DNA of 64,000 bases from contig NZ_JACHXP010000005.1 in NCBI RefSeq assembly GCF_014192215.1, positions 62,001-126,000 of the forward strand, in the 5' to 3' direction. The stretch is from Halomonas cerina (lineage in GTDB: Bacteria > Pseudomonadota > Gammaproteobacteria > Pseudomonadales > Halomonadaceae). Within the stretch, counting starts at the first letter, position 1, and each line of letters starts with the position of its first letter. Both the position numbers and the translations under genes were made by a program. The notes under the pieces were generated by a model. The model was not told the DNA's origin. It was given only the letters and a program-made list of their open reading frames with translations, and did not search any database. Shown here piece by piece: positions 20,980 to 29,815 of this stretch.

Positions 20980-22187
20980 TCCCCTCTCCCATGTCTCAGG
21001 CTATTGCGCCTCACTCGCCTCCTCTGTCGCTCTATGTGCATGTGCCATGGTGTGTCCGCAAGTGTCCCTACTGTGACTTCAACTCGCACGGGGTCGGGCG
21101 CGGCGCCGAACTGCCCGAGGACGCCTACCTGGCGGCGCTGGTCGCTGACCTGGAGCAGGACCTGACGCTGGCCGACGGGCGTGAGCTGGTCAGCATCTTC
21201 GTGGGCGGTGGCACCCCGAGCCTGATGTCGCCTCGCTTCTACGAGCACCTGCTGGATGTCGTAACCCGGCGTCTGCCCCTGGCCCGGGAGGTCGAGATCA
21301 CCCTCGAGGCCAATCCGGGGACCCTGGAGCGAGGCCGCTTCGCAGGCTATCGGGCGGTCGGCATCAACCGTCTCTCCCTCGGTGTGCAGAGCTTCCACGA
21401 GGACCAGCTCCGGGCCCTGGGCCGCATTCACACCGGCGAGGATGCCAGAATCGCGGTCGAGGAGGCGCGACGCGCGGGGTTCGACAACCTTAATCTCGAC
21501 CTGATGCATGGCCTGCCCGGCCAGTCGCCAGCACTCGCCCTGGACGACCTGGACCAGGCCCTGTCGCTGGCCCCGGAGCACCTCTCCTGGTATCAGTTGA
21601 CGCTCGAACCCAATACCGAGTTCCATGCCTTCCCGCCCTCCCTGCCGGAGGAAGATGCCCTCTGGGATATCCAGGACCTGGGGCATGAGCGCCTGGAGCG
21701 TGCAGGATGGTCACGCTACGAGATCTCCGCCTATGCCAGACCGGGGCAACAGTCGCGTCACAACCTGAACTACTGGCGCTTCGGCGACTACCTGGGCATC
21801 GGGGCTGGAGCTCACGGCAAGGTGAGTGCCCCGGGCCAGGACGGAATGCGGATCGAGCGGCGCTGGAAATCTCGTCAGCCGGATGCCTACCTGCGGCGTG
21901 CCCGGGATCCGCGGGGCTTCGTCTCGGGACGGCTCGAGATCGAGGACGCGGAGCTGCCGCTGGAGTTCGCCATGAATGCCCTGCGCCTGGTCGAGGGAGT
22001 CGATCTGGCGACCTGGATGGCGCATACGGGGCGCCCGCCGGGCGCCCTGCTGTCCCGGTTGGCGTCGGCCCGGAAAAAAGGCCTCCTGGTGGACGATGTC
22101 GCCAGGGTTCAGGCATCGCCACAAGGACTACTATTCTTGAATGAATTGCTGGCCCTGGTTGATGATGACCAGGCAAGCAAGGACTGA
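20976..22187 (+). CDS. hemW: Radical SAM heme chaperone HemW
   Basis: A 403-residue member of the coproporphyrinogen-oxidase-like family. The [4Fe-4S]-SAM cysteines are Cys26, Cys30 and Cys33 in WCVRKCPYCDF. The cysteine pattern after them (CDF rather than the fourth CxC of HemN) marks HemW, a heme-binding chaperone, not an oxygen-independent HemN. GVGRGAELP and QSFHEDQLRALGR match the family. It is coupled to rdgB by a 4-bp overlap; an alternative ATG lies at 20991. Confidence 0.92.
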   Translation: MIPSPMSQAIAPHSPPLSLYVHVPWCVRKCPYCDFNSHGVGRGAELPEDAYLAALVADLEQDLTLADGRELVSIFVGGGTPSLMSPRFYEHLLDVVTRRLPLAREVEITLEANPGTLERGRFAGYRAVGINRLSLGVQSFHEDQLRALGRIHTGEDARIAVEEARRAGFDNLNLDLMHGLPGQSPALALDDLDQALSLAPEHLSWYQLTLEPNTEFHAFPPSLPEEDALWDIQDLGHERLERAGWSRYEISAYARPGQQSRHNLNYWRFGDYLGIGAGAHGKVSAPGQDGMRIERRWKSRQPDAYLRRARDPRGFVSGRLEIEDAELPLEFAMNALRLVEGVDLATWMAHTGRPPGALLSRLASARKKGLLVDDVARVQASPQGLLFLNELLALVDDDQASKD

Positions 22188-22217
22188 TACCCGTCAACCC
22201 CAGGAAGTGAAGACACC

Positions 22218-22898
22218 ATGAGTAGACCATATCGCCTGATCGCCCCGCTGGCCGCCGCCGTCCTGCTGGTCGGCTGCACGACCACCGATCCCTATACCGG
22301 GCAGACACAGCGCAGCCAGACCGGTACCGGAGCGGCGATCGGCGCCGCCGTGGGGGCCGCCGCCGGTGCGCTCAGTGGGGATGGCAGTACTAGCCGTCGT
22401 GACCGTGCCCTGATCGGTGCTGCCGTGGGCGCCGCCGCCGGGGGCGGCATCGGCGCCTACATGGACCGGCAGGAAGAGCAGCTGCGCCAGAGTACTCAGG
22501 GCACCGGCATCGGAGTCGATCGTCGCGGCGACGACATCGTCCTCAACATGCCAAGCGAGGTGACCTTCGGTTTCGACTCCAGTGAGCTGACGACGAGTGC
22601 GCGCAGCGCCCTCAACGACGTGTCCGCGGTGCTCCAGCAGTATCCCGATACCCGGGTCAATATCGCCGGCCATACCGACAGCACCGGCGACGCCGCCTAC
22701 AACCAGCGGCTGTCCGAGCAACGTGCTCAGTCGGTCGGCAACTACCTTGCCCAGTCCGGCGTGTCAGGTGGCCGTCTCAACATGACCGGCTACGGCGAGA
22801 ACCAGCCGGTGGCCAGCAACGCCACCGAGCAGGGCCGTGCGCAGAACCGTCGAGTGGAGGTCACCCTCACCCCCATCGAGTCGCGTTTCCAGCAGTAG
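22218..22898 (+). CDS. OmpA-family lipoprotein with glycine zipper (YiaD-like)
   Basis: A 226-residue outer-membrane lipoprotein. The lipobox LLVGC places the lipidated cysteine at Cys20. Residues 37-82 are two glycine-zipper segments (AAIGAAVGAAAGAL). The last 115 residues form the OmpA-like peptidoglycan-binding domain, with HTDSTGDAAYN and LSEQRAQSV motifs and a RRVEVTL end. It resembles E. coli YiaD. It probably ties the outer membrane to the cell wall. A strong terminator follows at 22922. Confidence 0.9.
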   Translation: MSRPYRLIAPLAAAVLLVGCTTTDPYTGQTQRSQTGTGAAIGAAVGAAAGALSGDGSTSRRDRALIGAAVGAAAGGGIGAYMDRQEEQLRQSTQGTGIGVDRRGDDIVLNMPSEVTFGFDSSELTTSARSALNDVSAVLQQYPDTRVNIAGHTDSTGDAAYNQRLSEQRAQSVGNYLAQSGVSGGRLNMTGYGENQPVASNATEQGRAQNRRVEVTLTPIESRFQQ

Positions 22899-22921
22899 TA
22901 AGACGGCTTCCGCGCCGTTAA

Positions 22922-22961
22922 CCTGGGCCCGCCACTTCCCGTGGCGGGCCCAGGCCCTTTT
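22922..22961 (+). terminator. Rho-independent terminator after the OmpA-like lipoprotein
   Basis: CCTGGGCCCGCCAC (22922-22935) and GTGGCGGGCCCAGG (22941-22954) pair over 14 bp with a 5-nt loop, followed by CCCTTTTCTT. It is close to the stop at 22898 and just before rlmJ. Confidence 0.9.
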
Positions 22962-22986
22962 CTTGCCGATCCGCAGAACCTCTTCC

Positions 22987-23829
22987 ATGCTTTCCTATCA
23001 GCACGCCTACCATGCCGGCAATTTCGCCGACGTTCACAAGCATCTGACACTCTTTGCCGTCATCGATTACTTGTTACGTAAAGATTCACCTATTACGTAC
23101 ATGGATACCCATGCCGGCAGGGGGCTCTATCCACTGGCGGCCGTGGAGACCGCAAGACTTGGGGAATACCGTGAGGGCATTGCCCGGCTATGGCAGGTGA
23201 GGGCACGTCTGCGTGACGATCCACTGCTCGGCGACTGGCTCGCCGCCGTCGGACGGGTCCAAGCTCGAGACGGCAGGCTCGACCATTACCCGGGCTCGCC
23301 GTGGTGGCTTTCGCAGCGGCTGCGGACGCAGGACCGAGTGATGCTCTTCGAGCTGCATCCCGGCGAGCACAGCCACCTGGCCGAGCAGGCACTGCCGGGA
23401 CGGGTCGAGCGGGTGCATGGCGATGGCCTGACGGGCCTGGTCAAGCGACTGCCGGTGCCCACGCCGCGCCTCTGCGTGCTGCTTGACCCCAGCTACGAGC
23501 GCAAGGCCGAGTACGGCGAGGTGGTCGAGACGCTGCTGGCGGCCATGCACAAGGCGCGACACGCGGTGATGCTGGTGTGGTACCCGCTGCTGCCTGCCGG
23601 GCATCACCGGACGCTGCTGGAGGGCCTGCGAGACGGTGGCTTGCGCAAGATCTGGCGCAGCGAGCTGACCCGCCATGCGCCAGGCACGCGCGGCATGCAC
23701 GGCAGCGGTATGCTGGTGGTCAATCCCCCCTGGGGGCTCGACGCGCGGCTGGCCACGGCCATGGCGCGTCTTACGCCACTGCTCGGTGACGCCTGCCGCT
23801 ATCACAGTGACTGGTGGGTGGGAGAATAA
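22987..23829 (+). CDS. rlmJ: 23S rRNA (adenine2030-N6)-methyltransferase RlmJ
   Basis: A 280-residue protein beginning MLSYQHAYHAGNFADVHKH, the family hallmark, then MDTHAGRG (SAM binding). The catalytic motif reads DPSYE, where E. coli has DPPYE; the Ser is a mild variation. It methylates A2030 of 23S rRNA. The start at 22987 is fixed by the conserved N-terminus; upstream in-frame codons overlap the lipoprotein gene. It converges with mnmE. Confidence 0.93.
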   Translation: MLSYQHAYHAGNFADVHKHLTLFAVIDYLLRKDSPITYMDTHAGRGLYPLAAVETARLGEYREGIARLWQVRARLRDDPLLGDWLAAVGRVQARDGRLDHYPGSPWWLSQRLRTQDRVMLFELHPGEHSHLAEQALPGRVERVHGDGLTGLVKRLPVPTPRLCVLLDPSYERKAEYGEVVETLLAAMHKARHAVMLVWYPLLPAGHHRTLLEGLRDGGLRKIWRSELTRHAPGTRGMHGSGMLVVNPPWGLDARLATAMARLTPLLGDACRYHSDWWVGE

Positions 23830-23833
23830 GAGC

Positions 23834-25204
23834 TTATTTCCCGATACAGAAGCTGCCGAAGATCTCCCCCAGCAGGTCATCGGCACTGAACTCGCCGGTG
23901 ATCTCGCCGAGCGCCTGCTGGGCATCGCGCAGATCCTCGGCAAGCAACTCCCCTGCCCCGAAGCCCGCCAGTTGTGCCTCGCCGTTATCGAGAGCCCGCT
24001 TGGCACGGTCCAGGGCGTCCAGGTGACGCCGCCGGGCCGAGAAGCGCCCCTCGGTGGTGGTAGCGAAGCCCATCACCGACTTGAGGTGCTCCTTCAGATT
24101 ATCCACACCCTCTCCGGTCTTTGCCGAGAGGCGCAGGATCGGCGTGGCTGTGGATAACTCGATCCCGGGGGGCTCGTGGCTGGTGTCGACCTTGTTGCGC
24201 ACCAGCGTCAGTCGGGACGGATCCGGCAGGCGGGCCACGAATTCGGGCCAGATGGCCATGGAGTCGGTGGCCCCGGTGGTTGTGGCATCCACCATCAGCA
24301 GCACCCGGTCGGCCGTCTCGATCTCCGCCCAGGCCCGGGCCACCCCGATCTTCTCCACCGCATCCGGTGTATCGCGCAGGCCAGCCGTGTCGATGACGTG
24401 CAGCGGCATGCCGTCGAGATGAATATGTTCGCGCAGCACATCCCGGGTGGTGCCCTCGATGTCGGTGACGATGGCGGTTTCCTGCTCGGTCAGGGCATTA
24501 AGCAGGCTCGACTTGCCGGCGTTGGGGCGCCCGGCGATGACCACGTTCATGCCCTCGCGCATCAGGGCCCCCTGGCCCGCAGCGGCTCGTACCTCGGCGA
24601 GTTCCGACTGGACCACCGCGAGCCTGCTGGCGACATGCCCGTCGGCGAGGAAGTCGATCTCCTCCTCGGGAAAGTCGATGGCCGCCTCGACGTACATGCG
24701 CAGCTCGATCAGGCGCTGCACCAGGGCCTCGACGCGCCGTGAGAACTCGCCCTGCAGGGAACGCAGGGCGTTCTCCGCCGCCCCCCGGGAGCTCGCCTCG
24801 ATCAGGTCGGCGATCGCCTCGGCCTGGGCCAAGTCAAGCTTGTCGTTGAGGAAGGCCCGCTCGGAGAACTCACCGGGACGGGCCAGCCGGGCCCCCAACT
24901 GCACACAGCGCTCCAGCAGCAGGTCCATGATCACCGGACCGCCGTGACCCTGCAGTTCCAGGACATCCTCGCCGGTGAAGGAGTGGGGGCCGGCGAAGAA
25001 CAGCGCGATCCCCTCGTCGATCACCGCCCGTTCGCCCCGGAAGGGGCCGTAGAGCGCCTGGCGGGGCGCGGGACAGTGGTCGAGCATCGCGCCCGCGATG
25101 TCACGGCAGGCCGGCCCGGAGACACGGATGATGCCCACCCCCCCCTGCCCCGGTGGGGTGGCCAGGGCGGCGATGGTGTCCTGGGGATAGAGGCTCTCGG
25201 CCAT
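23834..25204 (-). CDS. mnmE: tRNA modification GTPase MnmE
   Basis: A 456-residue protein: a folate-binding N-terminal domain, then a helical domain interrupted by the G domain, with G1 [15 protein letters not shown]3 DTAGLRDT and G4 NKVD. The C-terminus is the obligatory CIGK, whose cysteine is needed for modification. It works with MnmG on U34. Start [10 protein letters not shown]; the 31 upstream in-frame residues are proline- and glycine-rich and span the terminator after yidC. MnmG is 16 kb away. Confidence 0.97.
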   Translation of the reverse strand: MAESLYPQDTIAALATPPGQGGVGIIRVSGPACRDIAGAMLDHCPAPRQALYGPFRGERAVIDEGIALFFAGPHSFTGEDVLELQGHGGPVIMDLLLERCVQLGARLARPGEFSERAFLNDKLDLAQAEAIADLIEASSRGAAENALRSLQGEFSRRVEALVQRLIELRMYVEAAIDFPEEEIDFLADGHVASRLAVVQSELAEVRAAAGQGALMREGMNVVIAGRPNAGKSSLLNALTEQETAIVTDIEGTTRDVLREHIHLDGMPLHVIDTAGLRDTPDAVEKIGVARAWAEIETADRVLLMVDATTTGATDSMAIWPEFVARLPDPSRLTLVRNKVDTSHEPPGIELSTATPILRLSAKTGEGVDNLKEHLKSVMGFATTTEGRFSARRRHLDALDRAKRALDNGEAQLAGFGAGELLAEDLRDAQQALGEITGEFSADDLLGEIFGSFCIGK

Positions 25205-25257
25205 CTGGGGCTCCTCGATTGACAGGGGAATATTGTCCGGGGCCGGGACCCTAAACG

Positions 25258-25285
25258 CCAGACCCCCGCCGGGGCGGGGGTCTGG
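25258..25285 (-). terminator. Hairpin terminator after yidC
   Basis: CCAGACCCCCGCC (25258-25270) and GGCGGGGGTCTGG (25273-25285) form a very GC-rich stem. On the minus strand it is followed by CGTTTAGGG, so the T tract is short. It lies 20 bp after the yidC stop and before mnmE. Confidence 0.6.
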
Positions 25286-25304
25286 GCCGGGCATCATGAC
25301 CGAC

Positions 25305-26993
25305 TTACTTGGTCTTCATGCCCTTGCCGACGCTGGGGTCGGCCTCGATCTTGCGGGTGATCATGTACTGCTGGGCGATGGAGGTGATGTTGTTCACCAC
25401 CCAGTAGATCACCAGGCCGGCCGGGAACCACAGGAAGAAGAAGGTGAAGACGATGGGCAGCATCTTCATGATCTTCGCCTGGGTGGGGTCCGGGGGGGTC
25501 GGGTTGAGCAATTGCTGCACGAACATCGAGGCGCCCATCAGGATCGGCAGGATGAAGTAGGGGTCCTTCACCGACAGGTCCTGGATCCAGAATATGAAGG
25601 GGGCATGGCGCAGTTCGACGGATTCCAGCAGCATCCAGTACAAGGCGATGAACACCGGCATCTGCACCAGGATCGGCAGGCAGCCGCCCAGGGGATTGAT
25701 CTTCTCCTTCTGGTAGAACTTCATCATCTCCTGGGACATCTTCTGGCGGTCGTCGCCGTACTGTTCCTTGAGCCGCTGCATCTCCGGACCCAGCTTGCGC
25801 ATGCGGGCCATGGACTTGTAGGCCTTGGCGGAGAGCGGCCACAGGGCGGCCTTGACCAGCAGCGTCAACAGGACGATGGACCAGCCCCAGTTGCCGATCA
25901 GGTCGTGGATATGATCCAGCAGCCAGAACAGGGGGTTGGCAATGAACCACAGCCAGCCGAAGTCGACGGTCAACTCTAGATGAGGAGCGATCGCTTCCAG
26001 CCGATCCTGCACCTTCGGGCCCATGTAGAGCGTCGCTCCGAGGATCAAATCCTCACCGGGCGAGAGCGTGTGGGTCGGGCCGGCGAAGGCGGCCACGTTG
26101 CGCCCCTGGGTGTCGGTGGTGGCGTAGTAAAGGTTCTGCTGGTTCTGGGGCGGCGCCCAGGCCGAGGTGAAGTAGTGCTGGATGATGGCGACCCAGCCGC
26201 CTTCGACATCGCGGTTTTCGAAATTCCCTTCCTGGATGTCCTCGAAGTCGATCTTCAGGTAGCGATCCTCCGGCGTGGAGTAGGCGGCGCCGAGGTAGGA
26301 GCGCATGCCCAGGGCCGGCCCGCTGGAGGGGTCCGGGCTATCGTCGCGCGCCAACTGGCCGATGAAGCGGGCGGTGACCGGTTCCTCGGCATCACTGGCA
26401 AGGAAGTACTCGACCGCGACCGCATAGCTGTCGCGCTCGAAAGTGAAGCGCTTGACGATATCGACCCCGTTCACCGTGGCGGAGAGATCGACCTGCAGAC
26501 GCGCGTCACCTTCGGCGAGCCGATACTGGGTCTTCTCGGGCTGGAAGGTGATGCGCCCCTGGGCGCCCTCCAGTTGGAGCCCGGAACGGGCCACATAGCT
26601 GCGGGCCGGGTTGTTGGAGAGCAGCACGTAGGGGCGATCGGAGTCCAGGGTCAGCTTGTGCTGCGGCAGGGCGGCATAGACAACGTCGCCGCCCTGCGGA
26701 TCGATGCGCACGTCCAGGACATCGGTGATCACGGCCACCAAGTCGCGACTGGCCGCGGTCGGTGCCGTCTCGCCCGGCATGCCGCTGGCCATGTCCTCCG
26801 CGGCGCTCGGGGCCGCCGGTACCGTCAAGTCGTTGTCGCCGGGTGCCGCTGCATCGTCCCGAGCGGCATCACCGGTGATGCCGGGGGCCTGCGGTGCCGT
26901 GGTCACCTGACCGTAGTCCTGATTCCACTGCACCACGATCAAGTAGGCGAGAATCGCCAGGGGAATCAGAAGGATGAGTCGTTTTACGTCCAT
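25305..26993 (-). CDS. yidC: Membrane protein insertase YidC
   Basis: A 562-residue inner-membrane insertase of the gram-negative type: an N-terminal signal-anchor helix ([18 protein letters not shown]), a large periplasmic domain to about residue 330, then five conserved helices with [14 protein letters not shown] near the end. It inserts proteins such as Fo subunit c, alone or with SecYEG. The ATG at 26993 is chosen because the anchor starts there. The usual yidD gene is missing from the 210-bp gap before rnpA. Confidence 0.97.
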   Translation of the reverse strand: MDVKRLILLIPLAILAYLIVVQWNQDYGQVTTAPQAPGITGDAARDDAAAPGDNDLTVPAAPSAAEDMASGMPGETAPTAASRDLVAVITDVLDVRIDPQGGDVVYAALPQHKLTLDSDRPYVLLSNNPARSYVARSGLQLEGAQGRITFQPEKTQYRLAEGDARLQVDLSATVNGVDIVKRFTFERDSYAVAVEYFLASDAEEPVTARFIGQLARDDSPDPSSGPALGMRSYLGAAYSTPEDRYLKIDFEDIQEGNFENRDVEGGWVAIIQHYFTSAWAPPQNQQNLYYATTDTQGRNVAAFAGPTHTLSPGEDLILGATLYMGPKVQDRLEAIAPHLELTVDFGWLWFIANPLFWLLDHIHDLIGNWGWSIVLLTLLVKAALWPLSAKAYKSMARMRKLGPEMQRLKEQYGDDRQKMSQEMMKFYQKEKINPLGGCLPILVQMPVFIALYWMLLESVELRHAPFIFWIQDLSVKDPYFILPILMGASMFVQQLLNPTPPDPTQAKIMKMLPIVFTFFFLWFPAGLVIYWVVNNITSIAQQYMITRKIEADPSVGKGMKTK

Positions 26994-27069
26994 GAAGGGT
27001 CTGCCCGATGGGTGGTGAACATTCCGATGGCACAGGCGGGATAAGAAGCGCGGGTCCGACATACACGAA

Positions 27070-27088
27070 AGCCTGCCGGCGGCAGGCT
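27070..27088. promoter_or_regulatory. Hairpin in the yidC-rnpA gap
   Basis: AGCCTGCC and GGCAGGCT flank a 3-nt loop (8-bp stem). On the minus strand it is followed by TTTCGTG, so it could be a weak attenuator between rnpA and yidC. The gap otherwise shows no gene. Confidence 0.35.
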
Positions 27089-27203
27089 AAATGGCGTCGT
27101 TGGCGTAACGGCGTTCGGCATGACAGCATCCAGGGAGCTAGTAGCGAATGTCGTGATCATGCCCTTCCGGTCTCCGCTATCCGCCGACAGTCGGGAATGC
27201 CGA

Positions 27204-27623
27204 TCATCGCTGTCCCGATGAGGCTTGCGCCGGAGGATCGACCACGTCGGATCGACCGGCCGGCTGCCTGTGTGCTTCGCGATCCAGGCGGCGCCACATG
27301 CCATGCAACTGGCGATGCACGGCCTCGTTGTCCAGTTCATGAAGGCCACGTCTGGCCAGCACCACGATGTCCACGGATGGGAGCCGATGCTGCTGCAGCC
27401 GTACCGATTCACGCACGAGGCGCTTGAGACGATTGCGGTCGACCGCCCGGCGAACGTTCTTCTTGCTGAAGATCAGGCCAAGGCGGGGGTGTCCCAGTGA
27501 ATTGGGGGTGGCCAGGGCCATCAGCCGCTTGCCATGCACCTTGTAGACCGCCGTATCGAAGACGTGCCGATAGTCCCCGGCCGTCAGCAGTCGCAGAGAC
27601 CGGGGGTAGCCGTGACTGGACAC
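27204..27623 (-). CDS. rnpA: Ribonuclease P protein component
   Basis: A 139-residue basic protein that assists the RNase P RNA in cutting tRNA 5' leaders. The RNR signature is RNRLKRLVRESVR, with FSKKNVRRAVDRNR just before it. The start is GTG at 27623. The C-terminus is extended by about 20 polar residues relative to E. coli. It lies 13 bp after rpmH. Confidence 0.95.
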   Translation of the reverse strand: MSSHGYPRSLRLLTAGDYRHVFDTAVYKVHGKRLMALATPNSLGHPRLGLIFSKKNVRRAVDRNRLKRLVRESVRLQQHRLPSVDIVVLARRGLHELDNEAVHRQLHGMWRRLDREAHRQPAGRSDVVDPPAQASSGQR

Positions 27624-27636
27624 GCGCGGAACGCGC

Positions 27637-27771
27637 TCAAGCGCTCAGGCGCTTGCGGCCCTTGGCACGACGGCGTGCCAGCACGGCACGACCGTTCTTG
27701 GTGGCCATGCGGGCGCGAAAGCCGTGGACACGCTTGCGTTTCAGAACGCTAGGTTGAAATGTACGCTTCAT
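27637..27771 (-). CDS. rpmH: 50S ribosomal protein L34
   Basis: A 44-residue, very basic protein that begins [20 protein letters not shown] and ends KGRKRLSA; it is the classic L34 sequence. It heads the rpmH-rnpA-yidC operon and is divergent from dnaA, as in most bacteria. The reading frame is short enough to be missed by length filters. Confidence 0.98.
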   Translation of the reverse strand: MKRTFQPSVLKRKRVHGFRARMATKNGRAVLARRRAKGRKRLSA

Positions 27772-27869
27772 AACTCGTTATTCCCACGTGGTTTTTGGAA
27801 CAGTTGGATAATCTCAGAGGCGCCCTGGCCGCGACAGGAGGCCAGGCTGGAGTCGGCTCAAGACCCGAA

Positions 27870-27898
27870 ATTGTAGTGATTTCGGGGCCTCGGCGCAA
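27870..27898 (-). promoter_or_regulatory. rpmH promoter with a dyad over the -10
   Basis: On the minus strand TTGCGC (27898-27893), 17-bp spacer, TACAAT (27875-27870), about 100 bp before rpmH. The -10 box lies inside a perfect dyad, CCCGAAAT (27864-27871)/ATTTCGGG (27879-27886), that could bind a regulator or shape the start of the mRNA. Confidence 0.65.
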
Positions 27899-27994
27899 TT
27901 TTTCTTGTGCATCGTCCGTTGCGCCGGGCAGCCATCGTGTTTCCCGGGACGCTGTCTTCATCATAACCAACGGTTTTTCTGTGACAGGGTGTTA

Positions 27995-28220
27995 TTAATC
28001 ATGGGGATAATGGCTGTTGATAAGTGAGCTATCTTCTTTTTCTCCAATGAGTTGTCTTCGCGAAAAGGTTGTGCATAAACAGGGGGCCCCGACCGGCTTC
28101 CTGTCAGTGATCGGTGAATAGCGGGCCTTTTTATCCGGTTCTTCCCGATTATCCCCAAGTTTCCGTACGGGTTTGTCAGGTTGTCCACAGAAAGCCAGCC
28201 ATCATGCCAGGTGTGGATAA
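27995..28220. other. DnaA-box cluster between rpmH and dnaA; candidate oriC
   Basis: The 505-bp rpmH-dnaA gap holds TGGGGATAA (28002-28010), TGTGCATAA (28070-28078), TTATCCCCA (28149-28157), TTGTCCACA (28181-28189) and a perfect TGTGGATAA (28212-28220). An AT-rich run lies at about 27990-28050. Pseudomonas has its origin in this interval. Neighbouring highly expressed genes point away on both sides, which supports this position over the mnmG-side cluster. Confidence 0.6.
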
Positions 28221-28242
28221 CCTGCTGGTGGGGCGATACAAT
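28214..28242 (+). promoter_or_regulatory. dnaA promoter overlapped by a DnaA box
   Basis: TGGATA (28214-28219), 17-bp spacer, TACAAT (28237-28242), 35 bp before the GTG start. The -35 falls within the perfect DnaA box TGTGGATAA (28212-28220), which would let DnaA repress its own gene. Confidence 0.6.
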
Positions 28243-28276
28243 GCTCGGCCGTTCTTCAGCCGATTGGTGAGGTCGC

Positions 28277-29743
28277 GTGTCGCTTGCTCTCTGGCAACAG
28301 TGTCTGGATACCCTGCAGGATGAACTGAGCTCTCAGCAGTTCAATACCTGGATCCGCCCCTTGCAGGCGGAGGAAGGGGAGTCCAACCAGCTGCGCCTGC
28401 TGGCGCCCAACCGGTTCGTGAGAGACTGGGTCAGCGACAAGTACGCCAAGCGCATCGGTGAGCTGCTGCGCGAACTGGCGCCGGCAAAGCCGCCCAAGGT
28501 CGTGCTGACGGTGGGAAGCCGCCGGGCAGCGCCCAACCCCCAGCCGCGTGAGCTCGGTCATCCGGTATCAGCCACTCCGCGCCGGCCGGTCACACCCGCC
28601 GTCCAGACGCCGCCGCGTGGTGACCTGGCCGACGAGCGGGAGGTCGACCGCCTCCGTGAGGAGGGCACGACGAGTGCCCGTAGCGGCGAGCGACAGGTCC
28701 AGGTGGAAGGCAGCCTTAAGCACAGCAGCGGGCTCAACCCCAACTTCACCTTCGAAACCTTCGTCGAAGGCAAGTCAAACCAGCTGGCCCGTGCCGCTTC
28801 CCGCCAGGTCTCCGAGAACCCTGGTGGCGCCTACAATCCCCTATTCCTGTATGGCGGGGTCGGTTTGGGCAAGACCCACCTGATGCATGCCGTCGGCAAT
28901 GCGCTGGCGACCCGTCGCGAAAATGCTCGGGTGGTCTACCTGCACTCCGAACGCTTCGTGGCCGACATGGTCAAGGCGCTGCAGCTCAACGCCATCAATG
29001 ACTTCAAGCGCTTCTATCGCAGCGTCGATGCCCTGCTGATCGACGACATTCAGTTCTTCGCGGGCAAGGAGCGCTCCCAGGAAGAGTTTTTCCATACCTT
29101 CAATGCCCTGCTCGAGGGCGGCCAGCAGATGATCCTGACCTCGGACCGCTATCCCAAGGAGATCAGCGGCGTGGAGGAGCGCCTGAAGTCGCGCTTCGGC
29201 TGGGGGCTTACCGTGGCGATCGAGCCACCCGAGCTCGAGACCCGGGTGGCGATCCTGATGAAGAAGGCCGACCAGGCCAAGGTGGACCTGCCGCATGATG
29301 CCGCCTTCTTCATTGCCCAGAAGATCCGCTCCAACGTGCGTGAGCTGGAGGGCGCCCTGAAGAAGGTGATCGCCGACTCTCATTTCATGGGCAAGCCGAT
29401 CACCCAGGATTTCATCCGCGAGTCCCTCAAGGATCTGCTAGCGCTGCAGGACAAGCAGGTGGGGATCGATAACATCCAGCGCACTGTTGCCGAATATTAC
29501 AAGATCAAGCTCGCGGACCTGCTGTCCAAGCGGCGTTCCCGCTCCGTAGCGCGGCCTCGCCAGGTGGCCATGGCGCTGGCCAAGGAGCTTACCAACCACA
29601 GCCTGCCGGAGATCGGCGATGCCTTCGGGGGCCGCGATCACACCACGGTCCTGCATGCCTGTCGCAAGGTGAAGGCCCTTCAGGAGGAGAATGCCGATAT
29701 CCGTGAGGACTACAAAAACCTGCTGCGGCTGCTGACTAGTTGA
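28277..29743 (+). CDS. dnaA: Chromosomal replication initiator DnaA
   Basis: A 488-residue AAA+ initiator. Domain I (1-80) begins [20 protein letters not shown]; a variable linker (85-150) follows; the ATPase has Walker A GGVGLGKT at 193-200 and sensor and DDIQFF motifs. The C-terminal DNA-binding domain ends with the signature [15 protein letters not shown]. The start codon is GTG. It leads dnaA-dnaN-recF-gyrB; dnaN follows after 72 bp. Confidence 0.98.
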   Translation: MSLALWQQCLDTLQDELSSQQFNTWIRPLQAEEGESNQLRLLAPNRFVRDWVSDKYAKRIGELLRELAPAKPPKVVLTVGSRRAAPNPQPRELGHPVSATPRRPVTPAVQTPPRGDLADEREVDRLREEGTTSARSGERQVQVEGSLKHSSGLNPNFTFETFVEGKSNQLARAASRQVSENPGGAYNPLFLYGGVGLGKTHLMHAVGNALATRRENARVVYLHSERFVADMVKALQLNAINDFKRFYRSVDALLIDDIQFFAGKERSQEEFFHTFNALLEGGQQMILTSDRYPKEISGVEERLKSRFGWGLTVAIEPPELETRVAILMKKADQAKVDLPHDAAFFIAQKIRSNVRELEGALKKVIADSHFMGKPITQDFIRESLKDLLALQDKQVGIDNIQRTVAEYYKIKLADLLSKRRSRSVARPRQVAMALAKELTNHSLPEIGDAFGGRDHTTVLHACRKVKALQEENADIREDYKNLLRLLTS

Positions 29744-29815
29744 AGGGCCCGCACCCCGTGATCGACCGGTCGGGTCACCGGCCTCAATCTCTCCAGGACA
29801 CGAAGTGGAGCCGAC

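Noticed and set aside
27780-27795. A CACGTG core with parS-like flanks near rpmH (ATTCCCACGTGGTTTT)
   Set aside because: Outer positions do not match either half of the parS palindrome, and it lies in the rpmH leader. Too degenerate to count as a sixth site.
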